This document shows, piece by piece, positions 1 through 7,892 of a DNA stretch of 64,000 bases. This DNA comes from Oscillospiraceae bacterium. GTDB lineage: Bacteria > Bacillota > Clostridia > Oscillospirales > Ruminococcaceae. The stretch's first letter is position 1. Every line of letters begins with the position of its first letter. The DNA is taken from the NCBI GenBank assembly GCA_017550285.1, contig JAFZPP010000028.1:1-64000 (forward strand). Direction: 5' to 3'. The position numbers and the translations under genes were made by a program. The notes below the pieces were generated by a model. The model saw nothing but the letters and a program-made list of their open reading frames with translations. It was not told the DNA's origin and made no database searches.

Positions 1-360
1 CCATTTACCGTCAGGACAAGTGCCTGTGGTATCGTGCATTGCAAGATAAACGCTTGCTTCACTGCCGTTGCGTTCAGCGGAGATCACCGTCATTTCAATG
101 CCGTTATCCGTACAGGTTTTCTGTACCGGCTTGAATGTCTGCGCTGCGGCAGGCGCAAGCTGATAAAAAATATGATACGCTGTTTCTGCACCGCATACCG
201 TCAGTACCGGCAGCGATGAGAGAATCAGTACGGCAGCCGCCGCAACACAGAAAATACGTTTTATCCGTTTGCGGTGTCTGATATTCCTGCGCGGAATGTC
301 AATATTCAAAAATCTGTCGTCAATCATTCCGACAGCGTTGAGAAATGTATGGGTTTTCAC
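1..360 (-). CDS. Anti-sigma-factor-like membrane protein (DUF4179-like), partial
   Basis: Translation of the minus strand from a GTG at 360 gives 120 codons running out of the window. Residues 1-35 are hydrophilic and basic, followed by one membrane segment at about 35-55, then an extracellular part with the KPVQKTCTDNGIEMTVISAE-like stretch typical of DUF4179 proteins. The GTG overlaps the stop of the upstream sigma factor gene (GTGA, 357-360), so the two are translationally coupled. Such a pair is a standard ECF sigma / membrane-bound anti-sigma unit: the membrane protein would hold the sigma factor until an envelope signal releases it. The role is inferred from the arrangement; the signal is unknown. 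The C-terminal part lies outside the window. Confidence 0.7.
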   Translation of the reverse strand, partial: MKTHTFLNAVGMIDDRFLNIDIPRRNIRHRKRIKRIFCVAAAAVLILSSLPVLTVCGAETAYHIFYQLAPAAAQTFKPVQKTCTDNGIEMTVISAERNGSEASVYLAMHDTTGTCPDGKW

Positions 361-914
361 AGCAGATTCTCCTTTTTCAGTTCGGCATATAATTTCTTGC
401 GTATCCGGAACAGCATGGATTTCACCTTGCTTTCCGAAAAGCCGTATACAGCAGCGATTTCGGATACAGACTGAAAATACCAATAGCGCCGGACAAATAT
501 ACTGCATTCTGTTTCTGGTATCTTTTGCAGAAATGCGTTGATTGCTTCGGTCAGCATGCGCTCTGAAATTTCCTGTTCTACTGTCCTGCTTGATGCAAGC
601 CATTCCTGAATTTCCTCGAGTACAACGGGAACCTCACTTGCTCCGCGTTTCTGTGCATTACCTTCGCGCAGCCGTTTCAGACTGATATTTCGTGTCAGTT
701 TTCCAAGATAAGTCCTGAGATTTTCCGGTTCCTGCGGCGGAATCGAGTTCCAAGCAGCAAGCCATGTATCATTCAGCACTTCTTCCGCGTCTTCGGCAGA
801 ACGCAGAAAGTGCATGGCAACAGTTTTACAGTATCCGGAAAACAAATCTGCGCTGATCGTCAGCGCATCTTCATCTCGCTGTAAATACAGTTCGACGATT
901 TGCCGGTCGGTCAT
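357..914 (-). CDS. ECF-type RNA polymerase sigma factor
   Basis: A 185-residue protein of the usual ECF length. Region 2 is at about residues 25-90 (YCKTVAMHFLRSAEDAEEVL and WLAAW, the conserved core-binding and -10 recognition helices), and region 4 at about 120-180 ends in a helix-turn-helix (VSEIAAVYGFSESKVKSML) for -35 recognition. Start chosen at 914 because AAAGGAGG lies 7-8 bases upstream. It overlaps the downstream anti-sigma-like gene by GTGA. It would direct polymerase to a small envelope or stress regulon and probably its own operon. Family assignment is firm; the regulon is unknown. Confidence 0.9.
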   Translation of the reverse strand: MTDRQIVELYLQRDEDALTISADLFSGYCKTVAMHFLRSAEDAEEVLNDTWLAAWNSIPPQEPENLRTYLGKLTRNISLKRLREGNAQKRGASEVPVVLEEIQEWLASSRTVEQEISERMLTEAINAFLQKIPETECSIFVRRYWYFQSVSEIAAVYGFSESKVKSMLFRIRKKLYAELKKENLL

Positions 915-1062
915 GTTGTTCCTCCTTTCCGGCTGATTTCGGAGCTCCTATAATAATACTACCATTTTACAGTTGTTTCGTTGCAGAATAATCATGTTAA
1001 ATAATCAAAAAATATGGTTTGAAGAAAGAGTATTTCAAAATAAATCGGGCATACTACATCTG

Positions 1063-1103
1063 CCCCTGTATATATTACAGGGGACTATGGCGGTTATTCC
1101 GCC
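1063..1103 (+). other. Two tandem hairpins in the leader of the small lipoprotein gene
   Basis: CCCCTGTA (1063-1070) pairs perfectly with TACAGGGG (1076-1083), and GGCGG (1089-1093) with CCGCC (1099-1103). The second hairpin ends directly against the ribosome binding site GGAAAGG of the gene at 1116. There is no T-run, so these are not terminators; they could stabilise the mRNA or limit translation. Confidence 0.4.
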
Positions 1104-1115
1104 GGAAAGGAACAG

Positions 1116-1469
1116 ATGCCTTCTATGAAGAAACGTGAAACAGCCGTTTGTCTGAGTGCACTGTGCTGCGGAATTCTGCTGACAGGCTGCGGCGGCGATG
1201 ATCATATGCGCCGTGCAGAACATCCCGCTTCCGAGACGACATCCACAGTAAAGCGCGAAACAACATTTACAGTCACAGATGATACCAGACCTGAAACAGA
1301 CCGCGATAATTCTCTCTATGAAGAGGATGATGTTCACCGTAAGACAGACGAAAGTGAACCGGATATTCTCGACCGCGCCGAATCGGCAATGGATTCGGTC
1401 GAATCAGTTCTGACAGATGCAATGACCGATGCACGCGAAAAGCTCGATGAGATGGACTCGAATCGTTAA
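1116..1469 (+). CDS. Small secreted lipoprotein, function unknown
   Basis: 117 residues. A basic N-terminus and hydrophobic stretch lead to the lipobox LLTGC (Cys near residue 25), so the mature protein should be lipid-anchored on the outer face of the membrane. The mature part is short, hydrophilic and acidic, with many Thr, Asp and Glu, and ends in an amphipathic segment (about 85-115). No known domain was recognised. Start at 1116 is preceded by GGAAAGG with 5 bases spacing; a second ATG at 1125 is possible. It stands alone between the divergent sigma gene and a hairpin terminator. Confidence 0.65.
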   Translation: MPSMKKRETAVCLSALCCGILLTGCGGDDHMRRAEHPASETTSTVKRETTFTVTDDTRPETDRDNSLYEEDDVHRKTDESEPDILDRAESAMDSVESVLTDAMTDAREKLDEMDSNR

Positions 1470-1475
1470 ATGAAA

Positions 1476-1509
1476 ATACACCGGCTGTGATTTCGTTCAG
1501 CCGGTGTAT
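1476..1509 (+). terminator. Hairpin terminator after the small lipoprotein gene
   Basis: A perfect 12-bp stem, ATACACCGGCTG with CAGCCGGTGTAT, 7 bases after the stop codon. The T-run behind it is weak. Confidence 0.6.
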
Positions 1510-1646
1510 TACTTAATCGGTATGTACAGTCTTCCGGCACATTTTTGCCGTCCGGCGTCATAGACGGTTTATAAGGGCGTTCATCGCTCTCAGCGCATGA
1601 TATTCTCGTATGCAATTTTCTATTGTATCAGGTCAGACAATAAACG

Positions 1647-1686
1647 AAACACGCTATTTCCATTATCTTTTGGAAATAGCGTGTTT
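1647..1686 (-). terminator. Terminator of the tRNA-Ser/tRNA-Ala transcript
   Basis: A perfect 16-bp stem, AAACACGCTATTTCCA with its complement, 8-base loop, A/T-rich on both sides. It lies just after the 3' end of tRNA-Ala on the minus strand. Confidence 0.75.
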
Positions 1687-1703
1687 TCGTGAATTTTATT
1701 GAA

Positions 1704-1776
1704 TGGAGCATACGGGATTCGAACCCGTGACCCCCACACTGCCAGTGTGGTGCGCTCCCAGCTGCGCTAATGCCCC
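1704..1776 (-). tRNA. tRNA-Ala (GGC)
   Basis: Cloverleaf of 73 nt: acceptor stem GGGGCAT/ATGCTCC, anticodon stem CCACA/TGTGG around loop CTGGCAG (anticodon GGC), and T-loop GGTTCGAATCC. Discriminator A at 1704. CCA is not encoded. Only 3 bases separate it from the preceding tRNA-Ser, so both are processed from one transcript. Confidence 0.95.
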
Positions 1777-1779
1777 ATA

Positions 1780-1870
1780 TGGCGGAGATGGTGGGATTCG
1801 AACCCACGGAGCGTTTTACCGCTCAAACGATTTCGAGTCGTTCTCGTTATGACCACTTCGATACATCTCC
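1780..1870 (-). tRNA. tRNA-Ser (CGA)
   Basis: Long-variable-arm tRNA: acceptor GGAGATG/CATCTCC, anticodon loop CTCGAAA (anticodon CGA), variable arm GAGCGGTAAAACGCTC and T-loop GGTTCGAATCC. Discriminator G at 1783, then CCA encoded at 1782-1780, unlike the neighbouring tRNA-Ala. Confidence 0.95.
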
Positions 1871-1971
1871 GTGTGGCTCGCAGGTCTGTAAACCTGACTT
1901 TGCTATTATATCACACTTCATGAGAAAAATCAAGCCTTTTTTGAAAAAAATCCTTAATTTCTATTTTAGGC

Positions 1972-2000
1972 TTGTATTTTCTGAAAAAGTATGATATAAT
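1972..2000 (+). promoter_or_regulatory. Sigma-A promoter of the GH9 cellulase gene
   Basis: TTGTAT (1972-1977), 17-bp spacer, perfect TATAAT (1995-2000), 50 bases before the start codon. Confidence 0.8.
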
Positions 2001-2049
2001 ACAGATAAGAATGCCCAAAATAGGGCATCAAATTTTGGGAGGGATTTCT

Positions 2050-4662
2050 ATGGGATTCAAAAAGACAAGAATCCGGAAGGTCTGTGCAGGTGTTTTATCT
2101 GTACTGATCACTGCTGTAAGTGTACCGTTTACAGCATCGTTGAACGCGGGCGCACTTGTCACGGATCCGGCAGGAGACTATGACAATTTCGCCAAAGCAC
2201 TCCAGTATTCGCTCCATTTCTATGATGCGAATATGTGCGGTCCTGAGGTAGAAGACCACAGTATGTTCAAGTGGCGCGCCAACTGTCATGTTTATGACGC
2301 TGAGGTCCCGCTGAAAACAATGGAGTCTTTTACGACACCCAGCGGTGAGATCGGTACGAATCTTTCCGAGGAATTTATTAAGGAAAATTACGATATTCTC
2401 AATACAGGTAAAAAAGACGGTACTGTCGATGTTTCCGGCGGTTATCATGATGCCGGTGACCATGTGAAATTCGGTCTGCCGGAGGCGTATTCCGGTACAA
2501 CGGTCTCATGGGGTTATCTGGAGTTCCGCGATGCTTACATCGAATGTGAACAGCAGAAGCATGTTGAAACGATCATCAAGCATTTCTGCGATTACTTCAT
2601 GCGCTGCACCTTCCGCGATGATAAGGGCGAGGTCAAGTGCTTCTGCTATCAGGTCGGCGACGGTGATATCGACCATGCTTACTGGCAGCTCCCGCAGAAC
2701 GACGAGATGAACCGTCCTGCATGGTTTGCGACGCCGGATAACCCGACAACCTGCAATATCTGCAATACTGCTGCATGTCTGGTCATCAATTATCTGAACT
2801 TTAAGGATACCGAGCCGGAATATGCGGAAAAATGCTTGGATTACGGCAAGGCACTCTATGAATTTGCCAAGAAGAATGACAAGCAGAAGGCTGTCAACGA
2901 TCAGGGTCCGGATCAGTATTATACCTCCGAAAAGTGGGAGGATGACTATTGCTTCGCTGCCTGCTGGCTCTATCTGGTTACCGGTGATGATACCTATATC
3001 AATGATATGCTTCCTTACTATGATTTCTATGCTCCGTCCGGATACTGCTATTGCTGGAATGATATGTGGAACGGTGTCGGCATTCTGATGGGTCGCATTT
3101 CGGAAACCTATAAGTCCGGCAAGACCTATACCGAAGCAGAGAATCCGCTCGGTCAGTGCGATCTTGCGATTGAGTATATGAAGGCTGCGGACAAGAATCC
3201 TTATGAAGCAATCGACTTCTGGGGTCAGTGCGCAAAGGCATATCACGGTTATATGTCCGGTTCTCCCGGAACCATTACACCGCAGGGCTACTGGTGGCTC
3301 AATACATGGGGTTCCTGCCGTTACAATACCGCAGCACAGCTCATGATGCTCATTTATGATAAGTATACCAACGGCAAGGATTATAATGAGCGCGAAAAGC
3401 TCGAGGACTACGGCTTCACCGAATGGGCGAAGGGTCAGATGGAATACATCCTCGGCAATAATGATATTACATATCTTGAAAAGGGCGACAAATCTCACGG
3501 ACCGCGCTGCTTCCTGACCGGTTTTGATGAGAATTCCGCCGCATATCCGCATCACCGCGCTGCTTCCGGTCTGACGAAGTGCGAGGATGAGGATCAGCAG
3601 CTTTATGTTCTCTTCGGCGCACTCTGCGGCGGTCCGGATGCTGATGACTGCCACAATGACGTTACGAAAGACTGGATTTACAACGAGGTTACAATCGACT
3701 ATAATGCAGCATGCCCCGGTGCGGCTGCCGGTCTCTATCTCGCATACAAGGACAAGTATAAGCAGTCGATTACACCGAATTTCCCGCCTGAGGATGACGG
3801 CGGCAGAGGTGCATCTGATGTCGGTCAGGAAGGCGGCGGCAAGGGTACATGGGTTGAAGCCTGCGGTATTGATGACATCAATGCAGAAGGTGCCGGCGTG
3901 ACCAAGGTTTCGTTCATGGTCAAGAGCAACGAAGCGAAAGCACCGGAGAATATGACCGTCCGTTACTACATCAATACCAGTGAAATCAGCGATTTTGCGA
4001 AAATTGAAGCGTCGATTCTCTATGATCAGGTCAGTGCAGAGGCTGAGCCGAATAAGGCTGAAATCTCAAAGGTTACCAAGTGGGACCGCGATGATAAGTA
4101 CGCATATGTCGAGTTCAACTGGGGCAAATACAACTTTGTGAACTGCGGCAAGAAACTGCAATTCAAGGTCGGTTTCTATTACGGCGACAAGTGGGATCCG
4201 ACAAACGATCCGAGCTACACCGATCTCAAGATTTACAAGGAAGACGATGCATTCTTCGGCACCGGCAACGAGGTTCGCACGGATAATATTTGTGTCTACG
4301 CTGACGGTAAGCTGATCGGCGGCGTTGAGCCGGACGGTTCTGTTCCGGATGTCGGCAGTGCAAGTACCGAAACAACCAAGGCTTCCGGTACAACGACCAC
4401 CGCATCGAATGTCAAGAATAGTGATAAGACCACGCAGACAACGGCGAAGGCTGTTAAAACACGCGGCGATGTCAACTGCGACAAGGAAGTCGATGTTTCG
4501 GATGCAGTTCTGCTTGCACGCCTGCTCTCTGAGGACAAGGAAGCAAATATCACGGCACAGGGCAAAATCAATGCTGACTGTGACGATGACGGTGAACTGA
4601 GTCCGCAGGATACGCTCAAGATTCTGCGGCATATTGCAAAGATTGAAGAATTCAAAGACTGA
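2050..4662 (+). CDS. Cellulosomal GH9 cellulase (GH9-CBM3c-dockerin)
   Basis: 870 residues, secreted: signal peptide about 1-35, GH9 (alpha/alpha)6 catalytic domain about 40-570, CBM3c-like module about 597-757, Thr/Lys-rich linker about 770-803, dockerin 805-870. The catalytic residues are intact: DAGD gives Asp134 and Asp137 (water binding and general base), Glu546 in IYNEVTIDYN is the acid, and PHHR is present. GH9 with an adjoining CBM3c is the classic processive endoglucanase layout, the CBM3c feeding a cellulose chain to the active site. The dockerin (two Ca-binding repeats, GDVNCDKEVDVSDA and ADCDDDGELSPQ) would attach it to a cohesin. Start at 2050 follows TTGGGAGGG; the frame is open further upstream, but that part overlaps the promoter. 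Single-gene transcript with its own promoter and terminator. Confidence 0.93.
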   Translation: MGFKKTRIRKVCAGVLSVLITAVSVPFTASLNAGALVTDPAGDYDNFAKALQYSLHFYDANMCGPEVEDHSMFKWRANCHVYDAEVPLKTMESFTTPSGEIGTNLSEEFIKENYDILNTGKKDGTVDVSGGYHDAGDHVKFGLPEAYSGTTVSWGYLEFRDAYIECEQQKHVETIIKHFCDYFMRCTFRDDKGEVKCFCYQVGDGDIDHAYWQLPQNDEMNRPAWFATPDNPTTCNICNTAACLVINYLNFKDTEPEYAEKCLDYGKALYEFAKKNDKQKAVNDQGPDQYYTSEKWEDDYCFAACWLYLVTGDDTYINDMLPYYDFYAPSGYCYCWNDMWNGVGILMGRISETYKSGKTYTEAENPLGQCDLAIEYMKAADKNPYEAIDFWGQCAKAYHGYMSGSPGTITPQGYWWLNTWGSCRYNTAAQLMMLIYDKYTNGKDYNEREKLEDYGFTEWAKGQMEYILGNNDITYLEKGDKSHGPRCFLTGFDENSAAYPHHRAASGLTKCEDEDQQLYVLFGALCGGPDADDCHNDVTKDWIYNEVTIDYNAACPGAAAGLYLAYKDKYKQSITPNFPPEDDGGRGASDVGQEGGGKGTWVEACGIDDINAEGAGVTKVSFMVKSNEAKAPENMTVRYYINTSEISDFAKIEASILYDQVSAEAEPNKAEISKVTKWDRDDKYAYVEFNWGKYNFVNCGKKLQFKVGFYYGDKWDPTNDPSYTDLKIYKEDDAFFGTGNEVRTDNICVYADGKLIGGVEPDGSVPDVGSASTETTKASGTTTTASNVKNSDKTTQTTAKAVKTRGDVNCDKEVDVSDAVLLARLLSEDKEANITAQGKINADCDDDGELSPQDTLKILRHIAKIEEFKD

Positions 4663-4677
4663 TCCATAATCGGAACT

Positions 4678-4720
4678 GCCTGCTGCCGGCAAACGGTGCC
4701 GACGGCAGGCTTCCGTTTTT
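4678..4720 (+). terminator. Terminator after the GH9 gene
   Basis: GCCTGCTGCCGGC pairs with GCCGACGGCAGGC (one mismatch, one G-T), followed by TTCCGTTTTT. Confidence 0.75.
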
Positions 4721-4739
4721 CACAGAAGGAGGTATCATA

Positions 4740-5828
4740 ATGGAAATCGAAACACTGATTGAAGAACTGCGCGACGAAGCATCCGATGTAGGGCTGTTTT
4801 TTCCGATGCTCTATGAAACCGATGCACTGGAAACGGCAGGGGAACTGCACGGTCATAAGCTCAGCAACCGCCGCATATTGCAGATGCAGCGCGGGAACGA
4901 TGCAACACCCGAAGGTGCGCCCTCTGATCTGACGGTTCAGCGCTATTCAGATGCAATCAGAAAACAGGCTTACAGCATTGTTGTGCTGGAACCCGCTGCA
5001 ATCAGCAAGGATGCGCGCGAATCAGAATCCGATCTTGCATTGATTGCGGAAAATGAGGCTTCCTTCCGTTCTCTGACGGACGCGATCAGACAGACCTCGA
5101 AAGAAGTTCACGGCTTTGCGCCGGTCATTGTGGTACTGCTCGATCATGCAGGACATCATGCGCTGAAGCCCTGCGCGTTTGATCACAGTGCAAGCCTGCC
5201 GACCGATGTTCCGCTGATCGAAGATGATGCACTGACTGCACTTCTGATCGAATGCAGCGAGGCAGCGAAGCTCTCTGAAAAGCTCGGGATTGACGGGATC
5301 GGTCTGAATGCAGCGGACAGAAATCTGTTCGGCGAAAGCCTTGCCGCATTCCATCGGGACGGTAAATTCGGCGGCGATTTCGATGACCGCACGCGATTTG
5401 CCCGTGACTGCTATACAGCAATGAAAATGGTCATATCTGAGAAAGTCTTTTTCACGATCCGACTTTGCCTGAGCGACGGCATCCCGCAGCCGGACGGCTG
5501 GGGTATGGCGTTTGAAGATCACAGCGCACCGGACCTTTACGAACCTGCGCTGCTGCTGAAAATACTTCGCGCGCTTTATAATGTTGAGCTTGTGATCTGC
5601 ACAATCGGTATTCCGGATATTCACTGGATGTGCGAGCCGCAGCCGGAATCTGATCTGATTCGCTACAGCCGTCTTTGTACTTGTGTTGCAATGCTGGACA
5701 GCGATTTGCAGCAGAATGTGCAGCTTGTGATTCCGGAGCTTGATTCCGAAGATATTCCGTTTGATTATCTTGCTGCTGGAATGATTACCGGAGAATTCGC
5801 ATCCTTTGGCGGATTTACGCAGCTTTGA
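4740..5828 (+). CDS. Old-yellow-enzyme-like protein, divergent and probably FMN-site-deficient
   Basis: 362 residues. The order of segments follows the OYE / 2,4-dienoyl-CoA reductase TIM barrel: an N-terminal LSNRRILQMQRGNDATPEGA (compare LKNRIVMAPM in the family), AISKDARE, a DHAGHH segment where HxGR is usual, and KLGIDGIGLNAADRNLFG...GGDFDDRTRFARD where the family has GxDGVEIHxAHGYLL...YGGSxxNRxRF. The substrate-binding His pair is changed to Asn-Ala-Ala-Asp, and the usual C-terminal FMN-phosphate motif (GRxxxADP) is missing; the protein stops at LAAGMITGEFASFGGFTQL. It may therefore not be a redox enzyme. Strong AAGGAGG binding site; 28 bases before rqcH, so probably one operon. No secretion signal. 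Confidence 0.6.
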   Translation: MEIETLIEELRDEASDVGLFFPMLYETDALETAGELHGHKLSNRRILQMQRGNDATPEGAPSDLTVQRYSDAIRKQAYSIVVLEPAAISKDARESESDLALIAENEASFRSLTDAIRQTSKEVHGFAPVIVVLLDHAGHHALKPCAFDHSASLPTDVPLIEDDALTALLIECSEAAKLSEKLGIDGIGLNAADRNLFGESLAAFHRDGKFGGDFDDRTRFARDCYTAMKMVISEKVFFTIRLCLSDGIPQPDGWGMAFEDHSAPDLYEPALLLKILRALYNVELVICTIGIPDIHWMCEPQPESDLIRYSRLCTCVAMLDSDLQQNVQLVIPELDSEDIPFDYLAAGMITGEFASFGGFTQL

Positions 5829-5856
5829 ATTATTTTTTGTATGAAAGGAGCGGCAT

Positions 5857-7614
5857 ATGGCACTCGACGGCGCATTCCTGCACTGTATCCGTGAAGAACT
5901 GCTGACGCTTGTCGGTACGCGGATTGATAAAATTTATCAGCCCTCGCGCGATGAGCTGGTGCTTTCTTTTCGCGGAAAGGGCGGTGCCGTTAAGGTGCTG
6001 TTTTCTGCCTCCGCAGATGCTGCGCGTGTTCATATTACGCACTCTGTTCCGGAAAATCCGGCTCAGCCTCCGATGTTCTGCATGCTGCTGCGCAAGCATC
6101 TGAGCGGCGGAAAGCTCGAAGATATTGAGCAGGACGGTTTGGAGCGCATTCTTCGGTTCCGTATTCGTGCAAATAACGAAATGGGAGATTCGGTTCTGCT
6201 GACGCTGATCTGCGAGATCATGGGCAAATTCTCCAATGTGATGCTTGTCAACGAAACCGGCAGAATCGTGGACAGTCTGCGCAGAGTAGATGAGGAGATT
6301 TCGCGTGTACGTCTGGTTTTGCCGGGTATGGAGTATCTAGCTCCGCCGCGGGAAGATCGTCTCTGCATGACCGAATGCTCTGATGATGCAATCAGGGAAA
6401 GACTGTCCGGCGGAATGCAGCAATCTTTGTCTAAGGCTTTGATCCGCGCGTTCGAGGGCGTTTCACCGATTGTTGCGCGGGAATGGGAGTTCTACGTCGG
6501 AAAAGGAGAGCTAGTTCTGCTGCCGCTCAATGATGAACTGATAGCGCGTTTTCTGTTTGTTGTACATCAGACACAGGAAATGCTCGCAGAATCGCAGAAA
6601 CGCTGCTTTACAACGGTACGCACAAAGGAAGGCATTCTAAAAGATTTTTCCTATATGCGAATTGCACAGTACGGTGCATTCATGGTAACATCCGTGTATC
6701 CGAGTGCGAGCGAATTGCTGGATGCGTTTTTTTCGCAGCGTGATCATGACTCCCGTATGCGGCAGCGTGCAAATGATTTGTTCCGTTTTCTTGCGAATAC
6801 ATCTGAGCGTATCGGCAAACGTGTTGCAAATCAGAAGCAGGAGCTGATTGCCTGCGAATCCATGGAGACAGACCGCCGCCGCGGCGACCTGATCTCTGCA
6901 AACCTGTACCGGATTCAGCGCGGAGACAGCGTTGCGCGTGTTGAGGATTTTTATGAAGAATCCTGTCCGACGGTTGAGATTCCGCTGGATGTTCGCTTAA
7001 CACCGGCACAAAACGCACAGAATTACTATAAAAAGTACCGCAAGGCATGCAACGCGCGAAAGAAACTCACGGCACTCATTGCAGACGGTGAGCAGGAACA
7101 AATGTATATCGACAGCGTGTTTGATGCGCTGACAAGAGCGGAGTGTGAATCCGATCTGGCGCAGCTTCGTCTGGAACTGACCGAGCAGGGCTATCTGCGG
7201 CAGAACCGGAAAAACGGTAAACCGCCGAAGCCGATGCAGCCGCTGCATTTTCGTTCCAGCGACGGGTTTGATATTTTTGTAGGAAGAAATAATAAACAAA
7301 ACGATCAGCTCACGCTGAAATTCGCAGAAAAATCCGATATCTGGCTGCATACGCAGCTTGTCCACGGTGCACATGTCATTCTTGTTACTGACGGACAGAC
7401 TCCGCCGGATCAATCCCTGGAGGAGGCTGCAATGCTTGCTGCATATTACAGCAAGGGCAGGGATTCTGCACAGGTCAAAGTGGATTACTGTCCGGCGAAA
7501 TTTGTCAAGAAACCCTCCGGCGCGCGTCCGGGTATGGTGATCTATACAAATTATCAGACCGCGTTTGTGACGCCTGATTCTGAAACAGCAGAAAAGCTGC
7601 GGGTCAGCGAATAA
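5857..7614 (+). CDS. rqcH: Ribosome quality control protein RqcH (NFACT family)
   Basis: 585 residues, the normal size for RqcH/FbpA. The NFACT-N domain starts at MALDGAFLHCIREEL and includes the GRIDKIYQP-like segment; it is followed by helix-hairpin-helix and coiled-coil parts (about 270-440) and the NFACT-R domain (about 450-560), with the conserved GFDIFVGRNNKQNDQLT and DIWLHTQ...GAHVIL segments. RqcH binds stalled 50S subunits carrying peptidyl-tRNA and recruits tRNA-Ala to add C-terminal Ala tails for degradation. Homologues were earlier called fibronectin-binding proteins. Start follows GAAAGGAG. A second ribosome-rescue system (ssrA/smpB) is also in this window. Confidence 0.93.
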   Translation: MALDGAFLHCIREELLTLVGTRIDKIYQPSRDELVLSFRGKGGAVKVLFSASADAARVHITHSVPENPAQPPMFCMLLRKHLSGGKLEDIEQDGLERILRFRIRANNEMGDSVLLTLICEIMGKFSNVMLVNETGRIVDSLRRVDEEISRVRLVLPGMEYLAPPREDRLCMTECSDDAIRERLSGGMQQSLSKALIRAFEGVSPIVAREWEFYVGKGELVLLPLNDELIARFLFVVHQTQEMLAESQKRCFTTVRTKEGILKDFSYMRIAQYGAFMVTSVYPSASELLDAFFSQRDHDSRMRQRANDLFRFLANTSERIGKRVANQKQELIACESMETDRRRGDLISANLYRIQRGDSVARVEDFYEESCPTVEIPLDVRLTPAQNAQNYYKKYRKACNARKKLTALIADGEQEQMYIDSVFDALTRAECESDLAQLRLELTEQGYLRQNRKNGKPPKPMQPLHFRSSDGFDIFVGRNNKQNDQLTLKFAEKSDIWLHTQLVHGAHVILVTDGQTPPDQSLEEAAMLAAYYSKGRDSAQVKVDYCPAKFVKKPSGARPGMVIYTNYQTAFVTPDSETAEKLRVSE

Positions 7615-7618
7615 CAAT

Positions 7619-7646
7619 CAGCGCTCACGAGGAACCGTGGGCGCTG
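7619..7646. terminator. Hairpin between convergent rqcH and a small ORF
   Basis: CAGCGCTCACG pairs with CGTGGGCGCTG (one G-T pair). Tails are only mildly T-rich, so its efficiency is uncertain. Confidence 0.45.
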
Positions 7647-7653
7647 TGCTGTA

Positions 7654-7824
7654 TTACATATCATGAATCTCGGTTGCAGGGATTTCCTTTGCGAGCGTAA
7701 TCACCGGCAATTCACCGGTATCCGGAAGATCGTCCGCTGTTTTTTCATGCCGTTTCCGAAACTGAATTTCCCTGTCAGGCAGCGGCTGCTTCTGTGCATC
7801 TGCTTTCTGATTTCTGTCACGCAT
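7654..7824 (-). CDS. Small hydrophilic protein, unknown
   Basis: 56 residues, highly charged, starting MRDRNQKADAQKQ and ending in PATEIHDM. The start at 7824 is backed by a very good ribosome binding site, GGAGGTGA, with 4 bases spacing; this is the main reason to accept it. No domain or membrane segment was recognised. It is divergent from the DUF2974 gene at 7893, with only 68 bases between the start codons. It may be a conserved small soluble protein or a chance ORF. Confidence 0.5.
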   Translation of the reverse strand: MRDRNQKADAQKQPLPDREIQFRKRHEKTADDLPDTGELPVITLAKEIPATEIHDM

Positions 7825-7892
7825 CGAATCACCTCCGTGATTATTATAAACACAGTGCGCTTGATTATGCATCATGTGAGAAGGAGGCTGTT

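Noticed and set aside
1770-1994. An ORF starting in the tRNA region
   Set aside because: It overlaps tRNA-Ser and part of tRNA-Ala in antisense; not coding.
2506-3654. A 382-codon open frame on the minus strand inside the first GH9 gene
   Set aside because: Fully antisense to a clear GH9 domain, no binding site, Ile/Cys/Arg-rich composition typical of reverse-frame translation.
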